Shown piece after piece: positions 60,044 through 64,000 of a DNA stretch of 64,000 nucleotides. Position numbers and translations under genes: made by a program. Every line of letters begins with the position of its first letter. The first letter of the stretch is position 1. Origin of the DNA: Burkholderiales bacterium (GTDB taxonomy: Bacteria > Pseudomonadota > Gammaproteobacteria > Burkholderiales > Burkholderiaceae_C); contig JACRPO010000009.1 in assembly GCA_016223165.1 (NCBI GenBank), positions 1,536,300 through 1,600,299 of the forward strand, given 5' to 3'. The notes beneath the pieces are model-generated. The model saw only the letters and a list, made by a program, of their open reading frames with translations. It searched no databases and was not told the DNA's origin.

Positions 60044-61402
60044 ATGGCCCGCCTGCGTCGGCGCGCAGCGGCGTGGTTCGCGCTTTTCGCGGCGCTGCCG
60101 GCGATCGCGGCGATCGCCGCAACGGTGACCGCGACGGCAACGATGGCGGCACCGCCCGTCGCGCCGCCGCCCGTGCAAGCGCCGGTGCCGCAGCAGGCCC
60201 AGCAGGCGCAGCAACTGCTGCAACCGCTGCAACCGCTGCAGCCGCTGATCGACGCCGCCACCCCCGGTGCCACGCTGCGCCTGGCACCGGGCCGCTACCA
60301 GGGGCCGGCGATCATCCGCCGTCCGCTGACGCTGGACGGCGGTGGCGCCGCGCAGATCGTCGGCGACGGCCGCGGCACCGTGCTCAGCGTGCGGGCCGAC
60401 GGCGTGACGCTGCGCGCGCTGCGCATCACCGGCAGCGGCGATTCGCAGGACCGCATCGACGCGGCCGTGTGGCTGCAGGGCAGCGCGCACACCGTCGAGC
60501 AGCTCGACATCGACGACGCGCTGTTCGGCCTGCACCTGCAGGGCGTGAGCGGCTCCGTCGTGCGCGCCAGCCGCGTGCGCGGCAAGGCGCTGCCGCCGGG
60601 CCTGCGCGGTGATGCACTGCGCCTGTGGAACAGCCGCCACAACCGCATCGAGGACAACGTCTTCACGCGCGGCCGCGACATCACGCTCATCAACTCGCCC
60701 GACAACGCGCTCTCGCGCAACCGCTTCGACGACGGCCGCTACGGCCTGCACGCCGTGTTCTCGCCGCGCCTGCACGCCGAAGGCAACCGCCTCGAGCGCA
60801 CCGGCACCGGCATCGTCGTGCTGTACTCGCCGCAGCTGACGCTGCGCGGCAACCACGTCGCGCACGCGCTCACCGACGGTGGCGCCGGCATCGTCATCAA
60901 GGAGAGCGACGACGCCACGGTGGTCGGCAACGAGGTGCTGCACTGCGCGGTGGGCATGAAGCTGGACACACCGGTTCAGGGCCGTGGCCGCCTGCTCGTG
61001 CGCGGCAACCGCTTCGCGCACAACATCGTCGGCCTGTTCTTCTACGGCGAAGCCGGCAGCGGCCGCTTCGAGGACAACCGCTTCGAGCACAACCTCACCA
61101 CCGTCGCCATCAGCGCCGCGGGGGCGGGCAGCGCGCACCGATGGTCGGGCAACCAGTGGGACGAATACCAGGGCCTCGACCTCGACCGCGACCGCGTCGG
61201 CGACACCGCGCACGAGGTGCTGCTGTTCGCCGACCGCATCTGGATGGAGCAGCCGATGACGACCTTCTTCCGCAACAGCCCGGCGCTCGAGCTGCTCGAC
61301 TTCCTGGAGCGCCTGGCGCCCTTCAGCGCCCCGGTGCGCGTGCTGCTCGACCCTCGCCCGCGCATGCCGGGCACGACCTGGAACAAGGAGAGCCTGCCAT
61401 GA
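60044..61402 (+). CDS. Second NosD-like beta-helix protein
   Basis: A 452-residue NosD paralogue. After a signal peptide (WFALFAALPAIAAIAATVTA) comes a Gln/Leu/Pro repeat (PQQAQQAQQLLQPLQPLQPL). The CASH beta-helix (LTLDGGGAAQIV, LRLWNSRHNRIEDNVFTRGR) ends DRIWMEQPMTTFFRNSPALE, matching the end of NosD at 52320-52420 almost motif for motif. Two NosD proteins in one nos cluster are rare. It may be specialised, or redundant. Start at ATG 60044; it overlaps the next gene by ATGA. Confidence 0.88.
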   Translation: MARLRRRAAAWFALFAALPAIAAIAATVTATATMAAPPVAPPPVQAPVPQQAQQAQQLLQPLQPLQPLIDAATPGATLRLAPGRYQGPAIIRRPLTLDGGGAAQIVGDGRGTVLSVRADGVTLRALRITGSGDSQDRIDAAVWLQGSAHTVEQLDIDDALFGLHLQGVSGSVVRASRVRGKALPPGLRGDALRLWNSRHNRIEDNVFTRGRDITLINSPDNALSRNRFDDGRYGLHAVFSPRLHAEGNRLERTGTGIVVLYSPQLTLRGNHVAHALTDGGAGIVIKESDDATVVGNEVLHCAVGMKLDTPVQGRGRLLVRGNRFAHNIVGLFFYGEAGSGRFEDNRFEHNLTTVAISAAGAGSAHRWSGNQWDEYQGLDLDRDRVGDTAHEVLLFADRIWMEQPMTTFFRNSPALELLDFLERLAPFSAPVRVLLDPRPRMPGTTWNKESLP

Positions 61403-62463
61403 AGACAACAAGGCCCGCGCCGCGGCGCGCGGCGGCCACGACGACCGCTTTGAGCGGGGCGTCGGTGCCAGCGTCACGGCCGGCGTCACTGCCGGCATCA
61501 CTGCCGGCATCACTGCCGGCGTCACTGGCACCGTGCGGGCGATGGTTCGTGCCGGCGGTGGCGCTGGTGCTGGCGGTGGCTGCCGCCGGGCCGGTGTCGG
61601 CCCGCGACACCGCCACGCCCTCGCCTGCCGCCGACGCGGCACTCGCCGCGGTGCACGACTTGGCGCGCCTGAACGGCCAGGCGCTCGGCTGCCATGAGAT
61701 GCGCGCCGCGCAACGCGCCAAGGCGCTGGTGCTGGCACACCTGCCGAAGACCGCGCTGCACGCGCAGGCCTATGAAGAAGGCACGCAGCAGGCTTTCCTG
61801 GCCGTGGCGCGCGGCCAGCTCCCCTGCCCGCAAGCCGCCACGCTCGCCGTGCTGGTCGAGGCCGCCGGCGTGCGCGTGCAGGCGGCCATTGCCGGCGCCG
61901 CGCATGCGCCACCGGCGGCCGCGGCCGAGTCATCGCCTTCTCCGGCTTCTCCGGCTTCTCCCCCTTCGGGCGCGCCACGCTACCTGCTGCAGGGCGCGCG
62001 CGGCCGCGCCTTCACCTCGGAGGACTTCCGTGGCCGCTTCCAGCTCGTGAGCTTCGGCTTCACGGCCTGCCCCGATGTCTGCCCGACCACGCTGACCGAG
62101 GTGCAGCAGGTGCTGGCGGCGCTGGGCGCCAACGCCGAGCGCTTGCAGCCGATCTTCATCACCGTGGATCCCCGGCGCGACACCGTGGCGGTGCTCGAGG
62201 CCTACACGCAGGCCTTCGATGCACGCATCCTCGGCCTCGGCGGCAGCGAGGCGCTCGTGCAGCGCGCCGCCGACTCGTTCGGCGTGCGCTATCGCAAGGT
62301 GCAGCAAAGCGACACGCGGCCCGACGTCTACACGATGGAACACAGCGTCGGCCTGATCCTGCTCGCGCCCGACGGCGAACTCGCCGAGCGCATCGGCCAC
62401 GGCACGCCGGTGCGCGAGATCGTCGCGCGCATCGAGCGCTGGCTTGGAGCGGCAGCACGATGA
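61399..62463 (+). CDS. SCO-family protein with an extra N-terminal domain
   Basis: A 354-residue protein. The leader carries PASRPASLPASLPASLPASL, encoded by 12-bp repeats, then a signal-like helix. Residues about 75-165 are an unrecognised helical domain with two Cys (LGCHEM and GQLPCPQAA). A Ser/Pro linker leads to a SCO1/SenC domain with C224-PDV-C228-P, TVDPRRDT and H315 (MEHSVG). It is a likely copper donor or thiol reductase for NosZ CuA. This is the second SCO gene in the window; the domain fusion is unusual. Confidence 0.85.
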   Translation: MKTTRPAPRRAAATTTALSGASVPASRPASLPASLPASLPASLAPCGRWFVPAVALVLAVAAAGPVSARDTATPSPAADAALAAVHDLARLNGQALGCHEMRAAQRAKALVLAHLPKTALHAQAYEEGTQQAFLAVARGQLPCPQAATLAVLVEAAGVRVQAAIAGAAHAPPAAAAESSPSPASPASPPSGAPRYLLQGARGRAFTSEDFRGRFQLVSFGFTACPDVCPTTLTEVQQVLAALGANAERLQPIFITVDPRRDTVAVLEAYTQAFDARILGLGGSEALVQRAADSFGVRYRKVQQSDTRPDVYTMEHSVGLILLAPDGELAERIGHGTPVREIVARIERWLGAAAR

Positions 62464-63779
62464 CGCTGCCCAGCCGGCCGCGGCAGGCGGCGCGCCGCGC
62501 CTTGCTTGGCGCGGGCGTCGGTGTCGGCCTGGGTCTCGGGCTCGGCCTGGCAGCACAACTCGGCGTCGCCATGGCGGGCGGCACGGCGCGCCGGCAGGTC
62601 GTCGTCCTCGGTGCCGGCTGGGCCGGCCTCGCGGCCGCCCATGCGCTGCGCCAGTTCGCCGGCGAGCTCGACGTGCATCTGCTCGATCGCGCGCGCCACT
62701 TCCGCGCCCTGCCCCTTTCCAGCGCCTGGCTCGTGGGGCGAACACCTGAACGGCTGCCGCAGGTCGCGCTCGCCGATTGGGCGGCCGGCCGGGGCCTGCG
62801 CTTCACCGCCGCCGAGGTGAGCGCGATCGATCACGAACGTCGCCTCGTGCACGCCGGCGGCGAACGCCTGCGCTACGACTGGCTGCTGCTCGCCGGCGGC
62901 ATCGCCTACGACTACGGCGCCTGGTTCGGCAGTGACGAGCGCGCCGCGCAGCAGGCGCGCTCGGCCTTCCCGGCCGGCTTCGTGGCGAGCGAGCTCGATG
63001 CCCTGCGCCAGCGCCTGCAGGCCTTCGAAGGCGGCACGCTCGTGACCACCGTGCCTGCCGGGCCGCTGCGCTGCCCACCGGCGCCCTACGAGCGCGCGGT
63101 GCTGCTGTCGTGGTGGCTGCGCTCGCGCGGGCTCAGGGCCAAGCTGGTCGTGCTCGACGCCGGCGGCGGCATGCCGCGCTTCAACCGGCTCTTCGCCAGC
63201 CGGCACGCGGGCTGGATCGAGCACCACACGCACCAGACCGTGCGGCACATCGACCCCTTCGCCAAGACCATCGGAACCGACGACGGTGATCTGCGCTTCG
63301 AACACGCCATGCTGCTGCCGCCGCTGCGCGCCGGCGCGCTGTTCGACGATGCGGCGCTGCTCGCGCGCGACAGCGCCGGTCACGGCACCGGTTGGGCCGC
63401 GGTGCAGCCGTTGACTCTGCGTTCAAGCTCCGACGAGCGCGTCTGGATCGCCGGCGACGCACTCGGCCTCGTCTCCAGCCTGTTCGGCACCTACCCCAAG
63501 ACGGCGCAGATCGCCGCCGAGACGGGTGCCGCGGCCGCCGCGCAGATCGCCGCCGCCAGCCGCGGCCTGCCACCGCCCCCAACCGCGCTGCCCGCCGGCG
63601 CCTGCCATGTCTGGCTGGATGCCGAGCCACCCGAACAGCTGCAGATCGAGGTCAGCCATCGCCTGCGTGGCGACGGTGTCATCGCGCAGACGGTGCGCCA
63701 GATCGACAACCCGCAACCGCGCGACGAGGACCTGCAATGGGCGCGCGAGCTGATGGCGCGGCGGCTGGGCATGGCATGA
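62460..63779 (+). CDS. FccB-like sulfide dehydrogenase flavoprotein
   Basis: A 439-residue FAD protein starting within the previous stop (ATGA). The leader ARRALLGAGVGVGLGLGLGL suggests export. The FAD motif is VVVLGAGWAGLAAAHAL. FCSD-type features are RCPPAPYERA (redox Cys) and the C-terminal FCSD flavin-binding segment with ACHVWLDAEPPEQLQIEV. SLFGTYPKTAQIAAETG lies at the isoalloxazine site. Such proteins oxidise sulfide or other small donors to cytochrome c. No cytochrome partner (fccA) is adjacent within the window, although the nos cytochromes could serve. It is the last gene of the plus-strand nos cluster here. Confidence 0.8.
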   Translation: MTLPSRPRQAARRALLGAGVGVGLGLGLGLAAQLGVAMAGGTARRQVVVLGAGWAGLAAAHALRQFAGELDVHLLDRARHFRALPLSSAWLVGRTPERLPQVALADWAAGRGLRFTAAEVSAIDHERRLVHAGGERLRYDWLLLAGGIAYDYGAWFGSDERAAQQARSAFPAGFVASELDALRQRLQAFEGGTLVTTVPAGPLRCPPAPYERAVLLSWWLRSRGLRAKLVVLDAGGGMPRFNRLFASRHAGWIEHHTHQTVRHIDPFAKTIGTDDGDLRFEHAMLLPPLRAGALFDDAALLARDSAGHGTGWAAVQPLTLRSSSDERVWIAGDALGLVSSLFGTYPKTAQIAAETGAAAAAQIAAASRGLPPPPTALPAGACHVWLDAEPPEQLQIEVSHRLRGDGVIAQTVRQIDNPQPRDEDLQWARELMARRLGMA

Positions 63780-63890
63780 GACAAGCGATGCGGCTTGGCG
63801 ATCGACACGAGTGCAGGACGGGCTGGTCGTCTGATGATCTCCGATGCGATGCGATGCGGATCGCACTGCGACGTGCCGTGGCGGGATCGG

Positions 63891-64000
63891 GCCGACGGGG
63901 CACCCTGCGCCGCTCGTGTCCTCTTCCGGCGGCCCGGCTCGCAAGCTCGCAGGGCCCCCGGATGCCCCCTTTACCTCGCTGCGCAGGGCGCCCCATCGGC
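63891..64000 (+). repeat. Dispersed hairpin element, copy C (cut by window edge)
   Basis: The outer arms 63891-63913 and 63977-64000 form an inverted repeat with three mismatches (GCCGACGGGGCACCC type). The interior holds GTGTCCTCTTCCGGCGG and GATGCCCCCTTTACC, the same boxes as copies A and B, around an inner stem. It follows the FccB-like gene by about 110 bp and may extend beyond the window. Confidence 0.8.

Overview
The window is 64 kb of very GC-rich, almost gap-free bacterial DNA. Codon use, gene families and gene order suggest a betaproteobacterium of the Burkholderiales, probably of the Rubrivivax/Leptothrix type; that placement is inference. It carries a nearly complete respiratory denitrification island: nitrate uptake and reduction (narK1-K2-K3-G-H-J-I-ppiC-tusE-like, narX-narL), cd1 nitrite reductase (nirS-nirT-cytochrome-cupredoxin), a large heme-copper nitric-oxide-reductase-like operon, and a clade II (atypical) nitrous oxide reductase cluster (nosZ through nosY and beyond).

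Layout. 1-3.5 kb (minus strand): a radical-SAM/Cys-rich (ArsS-like) cluster with a DUF547 protein, two small glycosyltransferase-family proteins and the start of an exported protein. 3.7-14.5 kb: accessory genes, namely a PCuAC copper chaperone, two VOC proteins, a universal stress protein followed by a Dnr-type Crp/Fnr regulator, an adenosine-deaminase-like protein, an orphan beta-class DNA methyltransferase beside a frameshifted small ORF, a divergent LysR/MFS pair, a second MFS carrier and a single-domain response regulator. 14.5-24.6 kb (minus strand): a nine-gene operon with a CuA subunit, two different heme-copper subunits I that lack the oxidase tyrosine, CtaB, SCO, and two unusual cytochrome b fusions (one to ferredoxin plus FAD/NAD reductase, one to two 4Fe-4S clusters plus an MvhD-like domain). 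A heme-A-synthase-like gene is divergent from it. 26-29.7 kb: the nirS operon. 29.9-45.9 kb: nitrate transport, reduction and sensing. 46.3-63.8 kb: the nos cluster, including NosG/NosH quinol-dehydrogenase-type proteins, MenG- and MenA-like enzymes, a second NosD, a SCO fusion and a FccB-like flavoprotein.

Regulation. Six Fnr/Dnr-type half-site pairs (TTGAY-N4-RTCAA or close) sit in front of the universal stress gene, the nor-like operon and ctaA-like gene, nirS, narK1, narX and nosZ. With the Dnr-like regulator at 5.8 kb and NarXL at 43-46 kb, this suggests one oxygen/NO/nitrate-responsive regulon covering the island.

Unusual DNA. Three copies of an approximately 110-125 bp hairpin element occur, two of them inside the narG-narH gap and one at the right window edge. 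A short repeated linker encodes a micro-ORF that overlaps the stop of one gene and the start of the next. Many gene ends carry 9-15 bp tandem repeats, most strikingly a decamer array running across the menG stop codon up to the menA start codon. No rRNA, tRNA, CRISPR array, insertion sequence or replication origin was recognised.
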